DNA of 64,000 nt, from NCBI RefSeq assembly GCF_036231355.1, contig NZ_CP109496.1, positions 124,001-188,000 on the forward strand. Reading direction: 5' to 3'. The number at the start of each line of letters is the position of its first letter. The first letter of the stretch is position 1. The position numbers and the translations under genes are program-made. Below, one piece after another: positions 43,349 through 52,165 of this stretch. The stretch is from Streptomyces sp. NBC_01431 (lineage in GTDB: Bacteria; Actinomycetota; Actinomycetes; Streptomycetales; Streptomycetaceae). The notes under the pieces were generated by a model. That model had not been told where the DNA came from. It saw only the letters and a list, made by a program, of their open reading frames with translations, and did no database searches.

Positions 43349-43837
43349 GTGAGACCCGAGCGCTTCCGCCAGTTCTGCCTCGACACCCTGCCCCAGCATG
43401 GGCCCGACATCACCGCGGCCGAGGTATGGGAGGGCGACGGCGCCCCGCCGTTCGGCATCGTGATCACCTTCGCGAACGGCAGCCGTCTGTGGGCCACCAT
43501 CACCGGCGTCCTGGCCCCCGGCACCAAAGTCGACGACGCCGACATGCCGGTCACCGGAACCGCACCCGAACCCGTCGCGCTGCCCGCGCTGTGCATCGAC
43601 GGCCAGACCAGCCCGGCGCTCGCCGAGGCTTACCTCGCAGCAGTTCTCGCCCAGAGCGGTAACAATGAAGTCTCCAACATCTACGGCTACCAGCAGCGCT
43701 TGAACCAGGCAGCCGCCTACCCCGGCGTAGGGATCGGCTTCCACAACGGCGCCCGCATCTACATGCCGATCACGCACACTTCCCGGCCCGGCCAGAACAT
43801 GGGGCGCGAACCGTACCGGCTGCAGAAGGATTTCTAG
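43349..43837 (+). CDS. Unknown conserved protein downstream of polymerase remnant
   Basis: A 162-residue protein from GTG 43349 with GTAGGAG upstream, eight bases after the polymerase remnant. Sequence such as DITAAEVWEGDGAPPFGIVI, ITFANGSRLWATITGVLAPG and EPVALPALCIDGQTSPALAE suggests a compact alpha/beta protein. No family is recognised. The tight spacing suggests it was co-transcribed with the polymerase gene and may be an accessory protein that outlived it. Confidence 0.6.
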   Translation: MRPERFRQFCLDTLPQHGPDITAAEVWEGDGAPPFGIVITFANGSRLWATITGVLAPGTKVDDADMPVTGTAPEPVALPALCIDGQTSPALAEAYLAAVLAQSGNNEVSNIYGYQQRLNQAAAYPGVGIGFHNGARIYMPITHTSRPGQNMGREPYRLQKDF

Positions 43838-43974
43838 CCCATTCTCTGATCTGGAGATGCAAGACCGTTCCAGCAGCCGCTGCCTGCACGTTTCGGCACT
43901 GGCGTGGTCAAAGCAGCCTGCGCCGCGCGTCCGCCTCTCTAGACTTTCGGACTCGGCAACAGAGAGGGTGACTC

Positions 43975-44427
43975 ATGTCCACTGGCGTCATCGAGTTCTA
44001 CTGCGAGGGCCCGTGCCGCAGTTGCTGTCGTGTCGGTGAACTCGCGGGGAATGACACCTACGTCGACGTGCGAGAAGTCAAAGTCAAGGCAGGTGGTGAC
44101 GGCTGGACGGCCAAGGGTGAGGGGGTTAGCCCTTGCCCCAGGTGCGGGGCCATGGCCCGGATGATCACCCACCGGGTCCCTTTGGAGCTTCAAGGGCTGT
44201 CCTGCTCGCAGGGTCACGAGGCTGCTGATTACCAGGTCGCTCTTTCGTGCGTCACCACTGATGCCCGGCAATTCACCTTCACGGCATCCATTACCTGTCC
44301 GGTGTGCGCCAGAAAGTCCGTCTTCCGAAGGCTGATCGAGAGTCTGCGCCGAGTCAGACGGATTCAAGTAGGCCCAACCGGCGTAGAACTTGAACTTGAG
44401 AATGGCACCAGATTCGCCGCTGAGTAG
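43975..44427 (+). CDS. Unknown cysteine-rich protein
   Basis: A 150-residue protein from ATG 43975 with GAGAGGG upstream. It contains several cysteine pairs: CEGPCRSCCR near the start, CPRCG near 55, a CSQGH and CPVCARK near 110. These could form one or two zinc ribbons. The C-terminus is short and basic, then acidic. No family is recognised. A 30-base perfect palindrome lies 39 bases after its stop. Confidence 0.6.
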   Translation: MSTGVIEFYCEGPCRSCCRVGELAGNDTYVDVREVKVKAGGDGWTAKGEGVSPCPRCGAMARMITHRVPLELQGLSCSQGHEAADYQVALSCVTTDARQFTFTASITCPVCARKSVFRRLIESLRRVRRIQVGPTGVELELENGTRFAAE

Positions 44428-44465
44428 GTCCAGCACCCACGCCTCAGTTGGCCTGCCTCCTGGAG

Positions 44466-44495
44466 CAGGCTCTGCCAGCATGCTGGCAGAGCCTG
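44466..44495. terminator. 30-bp perfect palindrome, likely terminator
   Basis: CAGGCTCTGCCAGCA is followed directly by its exact reverse complement. It lies 39 bases after the stop of the cysteine-rich gene. There is no T tract, as is common for terminators in high-GC actinobacteria. An operator or element-end function cannot be excluded. Confidence 0.55.
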
Positions 44496-45539
44496 GAGGT
44501 CAGGTGCCCGTTCGGCGCGCTCGCGGAACGTGGGCATTCCTAGATGTTGCGGGGTCGTGAGGTTGTTGACAGGGTGCTGGCGGTGTCCGCAGTTGGCGAC
44601 CCGCCTGTGACATGAGCGCGAGGCGGTGGCGGACAGCTTTGGGGGCGGTTCCTGTAGTCGGTTACTTGTTGGCGAGTCGGGCCTTTTGACCCTGTTGCCG
44701 CAGGTGTTCACCCCGCCCCGGTGGTACTCGCTGGGGCGCTGACGCCGTACATGCGGCCGGTCGCCAACGTGCGGGAGACGACCGGCCGCGCAAGCACTCT
44801 CGGGAGCACTCCGGATCACCGTACGGCCGCACTGATGCTCCTGCAGATCACCAGCACCCGGACCAGTCCTGGTGGCGCGCTCCGCGTGCGCCCCGCCGCG
44901 ACAGCTCCGCAGCGGCCAGGAAGTCAGCCAGAGTGGAAGCCAGGCCCTCATAGGGGTGACGCGCGCGGAGCCATTCGTGGGGTTGTACGCCGACACGGGC
45001 CGCTATCTCTTGACGCGTGATCACTTCTCGCGGGTGGCTGCTGTCAGCGTTCGCGTAATTCCCCACCTCGACGTTCTTCGTCCCCACGTGCCGACACCCA
45101 CACGGTGGTTTCGGCCGAGGAGGCCGCCCGATCTCGAAGTGTGCGGGTCGAGCCGGGCCGTCAAGGACGCCTTCGGCGTCGCCAAGGCGATGAGCTGCGC
45201 TCATCCTTGACTGCCCGCCCCGCCCCCGAACCTCTGCTGGCTATCGGGCGGCCCGGGGAGGTGCGACATCCCCATGGAGACGACGGAGTAACTCCGCCAT
45301 CCCCATGGCCCATTCCGTGACGCTGGGGGTGGGGAATATCGGCGGCGTTCACAGCGCGCGCCGCCATCGCCCTGGCCGGTTTCTCCGCCGTCCTTGCCCC
45401 TGCTACTCCGGCATCCGCCACTGCCCCCGCCCTCACAGCCCAGTCCTCCCCCGCGCTGCGGCGTGCACTGCCGGAGCCGCCTCCGGCCGACGTCGCCCGC
45501 AACGAGCTCGGAGACCTGAACGTCGAGGCTCCCCACGCC
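44496..45539. other. About 1 kb without a supported gene
   Basis: A reverse frame at 44848-45204 contains a plausible helix-turn-helix-like stretch (VITRQEIAARVGVQPHEWLR) but no start or family match. From 45320 to 45539 the forward frame of the HNH gene is open and signal-peptide-like (ALAGFSAVLAPATPASA) but lacks a start codon. Confidence 0.45.
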
Positions 45540-46019
45540 ATGACCGGTTACAGCCGGGCCAAGTTCCCGCACTGGGCCAAGCAATACGGCGAGTGCGACA
45601 CCCGCGAGGGCGTCCTGCAGCGCGACGGCCAGAACGTCGTCCAGGACGACAAATGCCGCGCAATCTTGGGAACTTGGTGCAGCGAGTACGACGGCAAGAC
45701 CCTCACCGCCTCAGGTCAGGTCGACATCGACCACATGGTGCCGCTCGCGGCCGGATGGCGGACCGGCGCGGACCTGTGGGACACCGCCAAGCGCAAGGCC
45801 TTCGCCAACGACCTGGTGCACTCCCAGCTGATCGCCGTCTCCGCCGCCTCCAACCGGTCCAAGGGCGACCAGACCCCCGACCTGTGGAAGCCTCCGCTGA
45901 AATCGTACTGGTGCACGTACTCGCGGGCCTGGATCGACGTGAAGCACGTCTATCAACTCAACGTCACCGAGCCGGAGAAGACGGCGCTCGGCGAGATGCT
46001 CGACACCTGCGACCGCTGA
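45540..46019 (+). CDS. HNH nuclease, DUF1524/GmrSD C-terminal type
   Basis: From ATG 45540 a 159-residue HNH-fold nuclease is read: MTGYSRAKFPHWAKQYGECD, TREGVLQRDGQNV, the catalytic VDIDHMVPLAAGWRTGAD, HSQLIAVSAASNRSKGDQTP and YWCTYSRAWIDVKHVYQLNV. Four cysteines fit an exported protein. Upstream, in the same frame, an Ala-rich signal-like segment with ASA cleavage features exists from 45321 but has no start codon, so an upstream frameshift probably removed secretion. The stop overlaps the next gene as TGATG. Confidence 0.8.
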   Translation: MTGYSRAKFPHWAKQYGECDTREGVLQRDGQNVVQDDKCRAILGTWCSEYDGKTLTASGQVDIDHMVPLAAGWRTGADLWDTAKRKAFANDLVHSQLIAVSAASNRSKGDQTPDLWKPPLKSYWCTYSRAWIDVKHVYQLNVTEPEKTALGEMLDTCDR

Positions 46020-46297
46020 TGCCCATCCCGGAACCGGCGGTGTGCGACGACCAGGTCAGCGCCGGTCCGGGCGGGGCGATGACCGACGACGTCGGCGTGA
46101 TTACCGGCGATCTGACCGTCCGCACCACCCGCCAGGCCGACAACCGCGTTGCCATCGCCGTCCAATACAGCGGCGCGGACGAGTGGTACACCCTGACCGG
46201 CAGCCCTGCTGTCGTGCCCGACGGTGAACTGGAGGAGTACCACCACCGCCTCCTGGACGCGATCGAAGCCGGCGCGGAAGCTATCGCCCCTGTATGA
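46019..46297 (+). CDS. Small unknown protein overlapping HNH gene
   Basis: A 92-residue protein whose ATG 46019 overlaps the HNH stop (TGATG), implying translational coupling. The core TVRTTRQADNRVAIAVQYSG, ADEWYTLTGSP, then EYHHRLLDAIEAGAEAI gives three strands and a helix. The two genes' coupling would suit a nuclease-inhibitor pair, but no inhibitor family is recognised. Confidence 0.6.
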   Translation: MPIPEPAVCDDQVSAGPGGAMTDDVGVITGDLTVRTTRQADNRVAIAVQYSGADEWYTLTGSPAVVPDGELEEYHHRLLDAIEAGAEAIAPV

Positions 46298-46516
46298 CCA
46301 CGGACCGGTGCCCGATGGCCACGGGCGCCGGTCACGCCGGCAGGCGCGGTCGCCACACCTCCGCGGGGTTTCTTCACGGCTGTTGGCGGGCCACGCGCGC
46401 CAGGTCGACGCCGCTCGGCTCGGTGCTCACGCGATCACCTCCCCGGTGCCGTCGTCGTCCAGCGGGCGCGCGGCGATGGGCATGGGCCACCGGCACGCAA
46501 TGCTCTGGCGCTGCCC

Positions 46517-47125
46517 GTGAAGGCTCGCGATCCGTGCTCTGGCACGCTGTCCCGGTGGACGCTCTCATCGGAACTCAAGTACCTCGTCAGCGACTGGCTG
46601 ATCCGGCCTCGGCGGTCGCGGCTCTGGAGGAGGCCGTCCCCCGGCCTCGGCGTCCTTCGACATACGGTTCCAGCTGGCATCGACTGGGCGCGGGTCGAGG
46701 AATGCCTGACCACGGAGCTGCCCTCCGACTACAAGCTGCTTGCCAACAGCTACCCGTCCTTGGCCTTCGGCGACTTCCTTTGCGTCGGCTTCCCGATCCC
46801 CGGGCAGGAACGGGCCTGGTCAGAGGACCCCGAAGGCCTTGAGATCCTCGCTGAGTGGTGTGCGGACGCAGAGATGTCGACTCCGCTGCACCCCTTTCCT
46901 GCCCCTGGGGGCCTGCTGCCCTGGGCCACGTCGAACCAGGGCGACTACTTCCTCTGGAACACCACAGGGTCTGGTCCCGACTCATGGACTGTCACCGTAG
47001 CCTCACGCAGCGGCGGCTGGTGGCACTACACAGGAGGCGCGGTTCAGTTCCTCGCCGACCTGATCAGCGGAGCTTTGGAACTGTGGGAGCTGCCGTCGGT
47101 ACGGCCTCACGTCGAGGCCTTCTGA
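46517..47125 (+). CDS. SMI1/KNR4 (SUKH) family protein, N-terminus uncertain
   Basis: Residues of about 50-202 match the SUKH fold: IDWARVEECLTTELPSDYKL, SYPSLAFGDFLCVGFPIPGQ, GLLPWATSNQGDYFLWNTTG and VASRSGGWWHYTGGAVQFLA. The first 45 residues look out of frame; the expected N-terminus (GTQVPRQRLADPASAVAALE) is in another frame starting at GTG 46555, so a frameshift lies near 46645. SUKH proteins are common immunity proteins against polymorphic nuclease toxins. Nuclease genes lie on both sides. Confidence 0.65.
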   Translation: MKARDPCSGTLSRWTLSSELKYLVSDWLIRPRRSRLWRRPSPGLGVLRHTVPAGIDWARVEECLTTELPSDYKLLANSYPSLAFGDFLCVGFPIPGQERAWSEDPEGLEILAEWCADAEMSTPLHPFPAPGGLLPWATSNQGDYFLWNTTGSGPDSWTVTVASRSGGWWHYTGGAVQFLADLISGALELWELPSVRPHVEAF

Positions 47126-47148
47126 GCGAACGACGGCTCTAAGACTTG

Positions 47149-47176
47149 CTCGTGTTCACCATGTCGTCGCACACGA
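47149..47176. repeat. Repeated hairpin element, copy B
   Basis: In inverted orientation relative to copy A, TCGTGT at 47149-47154 pairs with ACACGA at 47170-47175. Twenty-eight of 29 core positions match the 24.9-kb copy. It lies just after the SUKH gene. Confidence 0.55.
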
Positions 47177-47177
47177 A

Positions 47178-47682
47178 GAGACAGACCGGTCCCGGGCACA
47201 ACTACATCCCGTGCGAACGGGAGTGTCGCCCCCCGCCACCTGACGATGCACCGGGCGGTCGTAATGCGCTCCAACTGGGGGCCACATCGGCAGGTTTCAG
47301 GCGCCGGTGTGCGTGTCGAATCCCAGGGCCTGGACGTGCCTGGCGAGCTCGGGCGCGGCCACGGCGAGCATGTCGTCGAACCGGGTGGGGACGCTGCCGT
47401 CGGCGGCCGGGCGATTAGGCCGCACTCGAGTCGGCGGTACAGGCGGTCTACGGCTCGCTTGTGCTCTCTCAGGGGCATGGGGGCGGGGGTATCGGCGACC
47501 CGGGTTGGTCCTCGCGGCGCCCGGTGGGCGGCGACTGACCGCCGCGGGGCTGGATTCCAGCCAACCAGCCGAGACTCGTTGACCGTGTACATACAGAGTG
47601 TGAGTGTGGTGGGTCGCTGCCGCATACACGGGGTCCTTCCGGGGGGCACGGGCGGCAGGCAGGTCCAGAAGGAGAACCGCTT
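47178..47682. other. Decayed reverse-strand coding remnant
   Basis: Reverse frames show protein-like pieces (REHKRAVDRLYRRLECGLIA, RFDDMLAVAAPELARHVQAL, DVVVPGTGLSLRVRRHGEHE) separated by frameshifts. The original gene is not recognised. The promoter of the NucA/NucB-type gene must lie near its right end. Confidence 0.4.
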
Positions 47683-49167
47683 GTGATACGCCCAACGTCA
47701 AAGCGTTCGTTATTAAGGCGACTTGCCATTCGAGCCAGAGCCGAGCGAACGCCACGCCCGGCCAGGCCGTCCAGGACACGACTCGTCACGCTCCTGAGCG
47801 CCATGGCGCTCGTGGTCCCCGTGGCTCTGGGCGCCGCCCAGAGCGCAAACGCCACGGCGCCCTCGCCCCATCCGCAGTCCGCCCGGGCCGCCGCCGACGC
47901 CGCCGCCCGGGCGGTAGCCGGTCGGACCGCCCGCCAGATCGCTGCGGCCGACTCCGGCGCGGCCACATCGAAGCGGCCTGACTACAGCACCACCGTGCTC
48001 ACCGTGGACAACAAGCCGACCGGCGCCCTGGGCGGCCCGGCAGGCAGCATGACGTTCGATCAGCTCGCCGCACTCGCGCCGCATACTGGCAAGGGGGTAC
48101 CGCGGCACTCCTCGAACACCCCCGCCCTCTCCGCAGCGCCCGCCGGACAGGACGATATGACGGTCGACGAATGCCGCAAGCACGATGCGGCCTTCTCGGG
48201 CCAAGGCTGGGGTAAGTCACGCTTCGTCTCCTGCCAGGCGCACGGACTCCATTTCCTGCGGATCGACTGCTGGTTCTGGGATATCGGCTGTCGTGTCACC
48301 GGCGCGGCGGACGTCGATGTCACGGACATTCAGTACACCCAGAACGTGGGCCGCGTCGCCGACGTGCTCCAGGTCTTCAACAACTGGTTCGTCTGGCGCA
48401 AGATGAACAGCCAGGTGATGAGTTCCAACGTGGCGTGCGATGCGGAACGGAATTCTGGAGCCTGCCAGCCGGGGGTCTTCTCCGGCCCGTACACCGCCAC
48501 GCTGGGGGAGATGTCCCACGAGAATGGCGGCACCGCCAGCCGGTTCTACGACTTCACCCAGCCGGAATCCGCGGGCTGGGGGCCGGACAAGCTCAGCTAC
48601 GCTTCCCTGAGTTGGCACTTCAAGGTGGACGACGCCGAACCTGATCACGCAGACGGGCCGAAGAGCCAGTTCCGCTGCGATTCGGCCACCTACATCGTCA
48701 ACACCAACGCGAGCGTGGGCTGCGTCTTCCCGTGGGTCACCGAGACCATGCAGTTCTCCGTCCAGCAGTCGAAGACGGCGGCGCAGCACATTCTCACAGC
48801 GCTGTACCACACCGACCAGACGCTCCCCGAGAAATCCGGAAAGGTGATTCCGGGCAAGCCCGGCACCAGCCCGCTGCACAGGACCACGAACGCGAGCCTC
48901 ATCAATTCCCATCGAGACGTGGCCATTCCGACCTGTCAGTTCTACTGGCCGGGATACCCGTCAAATGGCCTGGAATGCGACGAGTTCCCCTTCGCCAGCA
49001 CTCTTGAAGGGGCGACACTCGACGACAACTTCTCAGTTGAGGCGATTCCCGGGGCCGACAACTCCTCCGGCGGAGGTGTCATGAACGCCTTCTACAGTTA
49101 TCGCAGGATCATCGGGGACGACACCGACAAGGTGAACGATCCCTTCTTCGTCGACGTCGGCTTCTAG
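47683..49167 (+). CDS. Secreted protein with NucA/NucB nuclease domain
   Basis: A 494-residue protein from GTG 47683, AGGAG nine bases upstream. A signal peptide (LVTLLSAMALVVPVALGAAQ, cleavage near SANA) is preceded by a long basic n-region. The middle 300 residues are cysteine-rich and unassigned (DCWFWDIGCRVTG, NGGTASRFYDFTQ). The C-terminus has CDEFPFASTLEG at about residues 432-443, the NucA/NucB deoxyribonuclease signature with the catalytic acidic pair after Cys432. NucA-type nucleases degrade extracellular DNA. The gene looks intact. The following gene may encode its inhibitor. Confidence 0.75.
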   Translation: MIRPTSKRSLLRRLAIRARAERTPRPARPSRTRLVTLLSAMALVVPVALGAAQSANATAPSPHPQSARAAADAAARAVAGRTARQIAAADSGAATSKRPDYSTTVLTVDNKPTGALGGPAGSMTFDQLAALAPHTGKGVPRHSSNTPALSAAPAGQDDMTVDECRKHDAAFSGQGWGKSRFVSCQAHGLHFLRIDCWFWDIGCRVTGAADVDVTDIQYTQNVGRVADVLQVFNNWFVWRKMNSQVMSSNVACDAERNSGACQPGVFSGPYTATLGEMSHENGGTASRFYDFTQPESAGWGPDKLSYASLSWHFKVDDAEPDHADGPKSQFRCDSATYIVNTNASVGCVFPWVTETMQFSVQQSKTAAQHILTALYHTDQTLPEKSGKVIPGKPGTSPLHRTTNASLINSHRDVAIPTCQFYWPGYPSNGLECDEFPFASTLEGATLDDNFSVEAIPGADNSSGGGVMNAFYSYRRIIGDDTDKVNDPFFVDVGF

Positions 49168-49287
49168 GCTCTCCGAGCCTTCCGGCGCCGAGGATTCCGA
49201 CCGTGTGCGATGGTGCCCGCAGCAGTCTCCGGGCACCATCGCACCGTGCACCGACGGCCTGCCACCGATTCCGGGAAGAGTCCCGCC

Positions 49288-49782
49288 ATGAGCCCCGACA
49301 GCTTGCCCCGACCGACCTTGATCGCCTCCGCTGAAGGCGAGGTCCTCGCTGAGCGAAACATGTTCCGCCTGGACGACATCGGCTCCCTCCTCGCCCTCGA
49401 CGAGGACGACGAACCACCCGTTCCCGACGGGGAACTGGTGACGAGCGCGTACGGTTCCGCGATCTTCAGCAGTACACTCTCGCACCACTATCCACGGGTG
49501 ACGCTGGAACACTGGTCCGCCCGCCCGGCCCCGCCCGGGCGGAACTGGGAGCTCGACGCCGAGGTACACCTGGAAATCGACGGCGGCCAGATCGGCCTGT
49601 CGTCCGGTGCCTCCCGGCTTCCGGGACCCCACCGCCTCAGCGTGCCCCGCGGACCGTACACCCTCGCGGTGTGGTGCCTCGGCCGGGAAGCTACGCGCAT
49701 ACGGCACGCGGCAGGCGAGGCCACGCCCCATGGCGTGGAGGAGTGGCTGCTCAGACTGTGGCCCGCGGACGGTTCCGCCTAG
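49288..49782 (+). CDS. Unknown protein, possible immunity partner of the nuclease
   Basis: The start ATG 49288 follows GGGAAGAG. The 164-residue product has no signal peptide. Sequence such as FRLDDIGSLLALDEDDEPPV, LEHWSARPAPPGRNWELDAE and SVPRGPYTLAVWCLGREATR is acidic and beta-rich. It lies 120 bases after the secreted nuclease in the same orientation, as nuclease inhibitors often do. Its TAG stop is the first three bases of IS1182, so the original C-terminus may be longer. Confidence 0.5.
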   Translation: MSPDSLPRPTLIASAEGEVLAERNMFRLDDIGSLLALDEDDEPPVPDGELVTSAYGSAIFSSTLSHHYPRVTLEHWSARPAPPGRNWELDAEVHLEIDGGQIGLSSGASRLPGPHRLSVPRGPYTLAVWCLGREATRIRHAAGEATPHGVEEWLLRLWPADGSA

Positions 49783-51488
49783 AAGATCACTGAAAATGTT
49801 GCGGGTTCTGGCCCCGGCCCGGCAGGGCCGGGGCCAGTCTTGTAGGCATGCAGGGGGAATGGGCCGGGGAGATGGCCGGGCCGGATGTGTGGGAGGCCTG
49901 CCGGGAGTTGATCCCGGCCGGGAGCGTGTTCGCGTTTCTGGCCGAGCACCGGGAGGCACTGTTCCCGCCGTCGATGTTCGCCGACATGTATCCCTCGTCC
50001 AACGGCCGTCCGAGTATGCCGCCGCAGGTCCTGGCCGCGACGGTGGTGCTGCAGAGCCTGCAGGGGCTGTCGGACTTCGAGACGGTCCAGGAACTGCGGT
50101 GTGATCTGCGGTGGAAAGCGGCCTGCGGACTGGGCTTGTACGACATGGCATTCGATCCGTCGCTGCTGACGTACTTCCGGCGCCGGCTGCGCCACTCGGC
50201 CGATCCGATGCGGATCTTCACCAAGGTCAAGGAAGTTGTGGCCGCGACCGGGGTGCTCAAGGGCAGGCAGCGGCGGGCGCTGGACTCCACCGTCCTCGAT
50301 GACGCGGTGGCCACCCAGGACACCGTCACCCAGATCATCTCCGCCATCCGCCGGGTGATCCGCGATGTCCCCGGAGCCCAGGAGGTGGCCGCAGAGCACT
50401 GCTGCGCGCACGACTACACCGACCCGGGCAAACCGAAGATCGCCTGGAACGACGAGCAGGCGCGCGCCGCGCTGGTCGATGCGCTGGTCACCGACGCCCT
50501 CAACCTGCTCGGGCATCTGCCCGAGCGCGAGCTGGGCGAGAAGGCCGCGAACGCGGTGGGCCTGCTGGCCCTGGTCGCCGGGCAGGACGTGGAACCAGCC
50601 GAGGACTCCGACGGACGCGACGGACGCTGGCGCATCGCCCAGCGCACCGCGCCCGACCGGACGGCGTCCACCGTCGATCCCGACGCCCGGCACATCCATA
50701 AAAACCGCACCCGCCACCAGGACGGCTTCAAAGGACACGTCTCCTTCGAGCCGGAGAGCGGGCTGTTCACCGCCGTTGCTGTCACCGGCGGCTATGGTCC
50801 CGGCAACCACGAAGCGGCCGTTGCCCGTGATCTGCTGGACGGGGAGGACGGCGAATTAACCGTGCTCGGCGACTCCGCCTACGGGACCGGCGAGCTGCGT
50901 GAACAGCTGCAGGCCGAGGGCCACATCCTGGTCATCAAGCCACCGCCGCTGCGGCAGGTGGTTCCCGGCGGCTTCACCATCGACGACTTCCGCATCGACC
51001 CAGCGGCCGGCACCGCGACCTGCCCGGCCGGACACACCGCCAACCTCGGCCAGGTCAAAGCCGACGGGGCCCGCACCGCCCAGTTCAAGCGGCTCTGCAC
51101 CGACTGCCCCCTGCGCGGGCGCTGCACCACCTCCAAGACCGGACGCACCCTCAATGTCCATCCCCAGCACGCATTGCTGACCGCCGCCCGTCGAGAGGCG
51201 GCCGACCCGGCCTGGCAGGCCGAATACCGCAGATGGCGGCCCCCGGTCGAACGCGCCATCGCCTGGCTGGTCGCCAAGGGCAACCGCCGCGTCCCGCACC
51301 GCGGCATCATCGCCAACAACATCTGGCTCCACCACCGCGCCGCCGCCCTCAACCTCCGCCGACTGATCAACCTCGGACTCACCCGAACCGGCACCACTTG
51401 GCACCTCACCCCGGCCACCGCATAGCTAAAAGGGTCGCCCGGCCTACGGCCGGACAGCCCCAACAACAAGATTTTCAGCAGCCTTCTA
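49780..51488 (+). mobile_element. IS1182-family element
   Basis: Inverted ends TAGAAGATCACTGAAAAT at 49780 and TAGAAGGCTGCTGAAAAT (reverse strand) at 51488 are similar. A 12-base perfect stem (TGGCCCCGGCCC, 49809-49820 with 49825-49836) lies just inside the left end and should block read-through into the transposase. No clear target duplication was found. Confidence 0.85.
49848..51425 (+). CDS. IS1182-family transposase
   Basis: A 525-residue protein starting at ATG 49848. The N-terminal domain (MFADMYPSSNGRPSMPPQVL, ALFPPS) and DDE regions RALDSTVLDDA, VLGDSAYGTG and RPPVERAIAWLV are those of IS1182. A cysteine cluster (CTDCPLRGRC) lies before the last catalytic region, as usual. The gene has no defects and the element may be active. 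Confidence 0.95.
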   Translation: MQGEWAGEMAGPDVWEACRELIPAGSVFAFLAEHREALFPPSMFADMYPSSNGRPSMPPQVLAATVVLQSLQGLSDFETVQELRCDLRWKAACGLGLYDMAFDPSLLTYFRRRLRHSADPMRIFTKVKEVVAATGVLKGRQRRALDSTVLDDAVATQDTVTQIISAIRRVIRDVPGAQEVAAEHCCAHDYTDPGKPKIAWNDEQARAALVDALVTDALNLLGHLPERELGEKAANAVGLLALVAGQDVEPAEDSDGRDGRWRIAQRTAPDRTASTVDPDARHIHKNRTRHQDGFKGHVSFEPESGLFTAVAVTGGYGPGNHEAAVARDLLDGEDGELTVLGDSAYGTGELREQLQAEGHILVIKPPPLRQVVPGGFTIDDFRIDPAAGTATCPAGHTANLGQVKADGARTAQFKRLCTDCPLRGRCTTSKTGRTLNVHPQHALLTAARREAADPAWQAEYRRWRPPVERAIAWLVAKGNRRVPHRGIIANNIWLHHRAAALNLRRLINLGLTRTGTTWHLTPATA

Positions 51489-51542
51489 TAGCAGGCCGCC
51501 ACACCGCTGCCCCCTGCCGGGCCCGACAAGGGCGCCCATCCC

Positions 51543-51950
51543 CTACGTGAGACCGAGCCTGGCCAGTGCGGTCGTCCAGTCCGTCGCGATCGCGTTCTGC
51601 GCCGCGGCCAGCGAGGCCTTGCCGGAGCAGATCGCCGTGTGCAGTTTGGACTCGACGCTGTCCTTCGGGTTGTTGGGGCCGGCGCCCGCCTTGTGTCCTG
51701 GTGACGGCGGTTCGACCCAGAGGTTGTGGGGGTCGTTGGGGTCGCCGCCGAGTTCCAGGCTGATGAGGTGGTCCTCTTCGGCATCATGCAGGCTGCCGGT
51801 GTAGCCGTAGGACTTGGCGTTCGCCCTCTTCTCCGGATCCGTGATGCTGGCGGGCGGCCGGATCGTTGAGGTGTATCCGGACTGGCAGATTGTGGTCTTC
51901 AGCGTCACTGGGGTGACCTTCGGGTTGAGCGAGCCTGGCGTGCACGTCAC
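51543..51950 (-). CDS. HNH-like secreted protein, 5' truncated
   Basis: The reverse frame from GTG 51950 gives 135 residues: CTPGSLNPKVTP, TICQSGYTSTIRPP and the HNH-like EEDHLISLELGGDPNDPHNL followed by WVEPPS. This matches a family of short secreted actinobacterial proteins with a D-H...N-L-W-x-E motif. The frame stays open further upstream (QYRYTADKQPLPD to about 52015), but no start or signal peptide is found before the transposon end, so the N-terminus is probably lost. Confidence 0.6.
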   Translation of the reverse strand: MTCTPGSLNPKVTPVTLKTTICQSGYTSTIRPPASITDPEKRANAKSYGYTGSLHDAEEDHLISLELGGDPNDPHNLWVEPPSPGHKAGAGPNNPKDSVESKLHTAICSGKASLAAAQNAIATDWTTALARLGLT

Positions 51951-52108
51951 ATCTGGGAGGGGCTGTTTGTCCGCTGTATAGCGGTATTGGCAACTGCCTG
52001 CTGCGGGTTGAGGCTGAACCGTGTACTTCGTCTGTGGACCGGGTGTTGAGCGACGCTGAAGATGTACATGAGGGCGACGTGCTGGTTGTCGACGGAGTGG
52101 GATGAAAC

Positions 52109-52138
52109 GACCCCGGCGGCCGTCAGGCCGCCGGGGTC
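52109..52138 (-). terminator. 13-bp stem terminator after the transposon ATPase
   Basis: GACCCCGGCGGCC pairs perfectly with GGCCGCCGGGGTC around GTCA. On the reverse strand it follows the ATPase stop by about 30 bases and precedes a short GTTTC. It is a strong intrinsic terminator candidate. Confidence 0.75.
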
Positions 52139-52165
52139 TTCGTGGTCACGGTGTCGTTTTCGTGG

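Noticed and set aside
42359..43837. One 492-codon open frame joining the polymerase remnant and the next gene
   Set aside because: The two protein-like parts are joined only through a frameshifted stretch. A GTG with a good ribosome site at 43349 starts the second gene separately.
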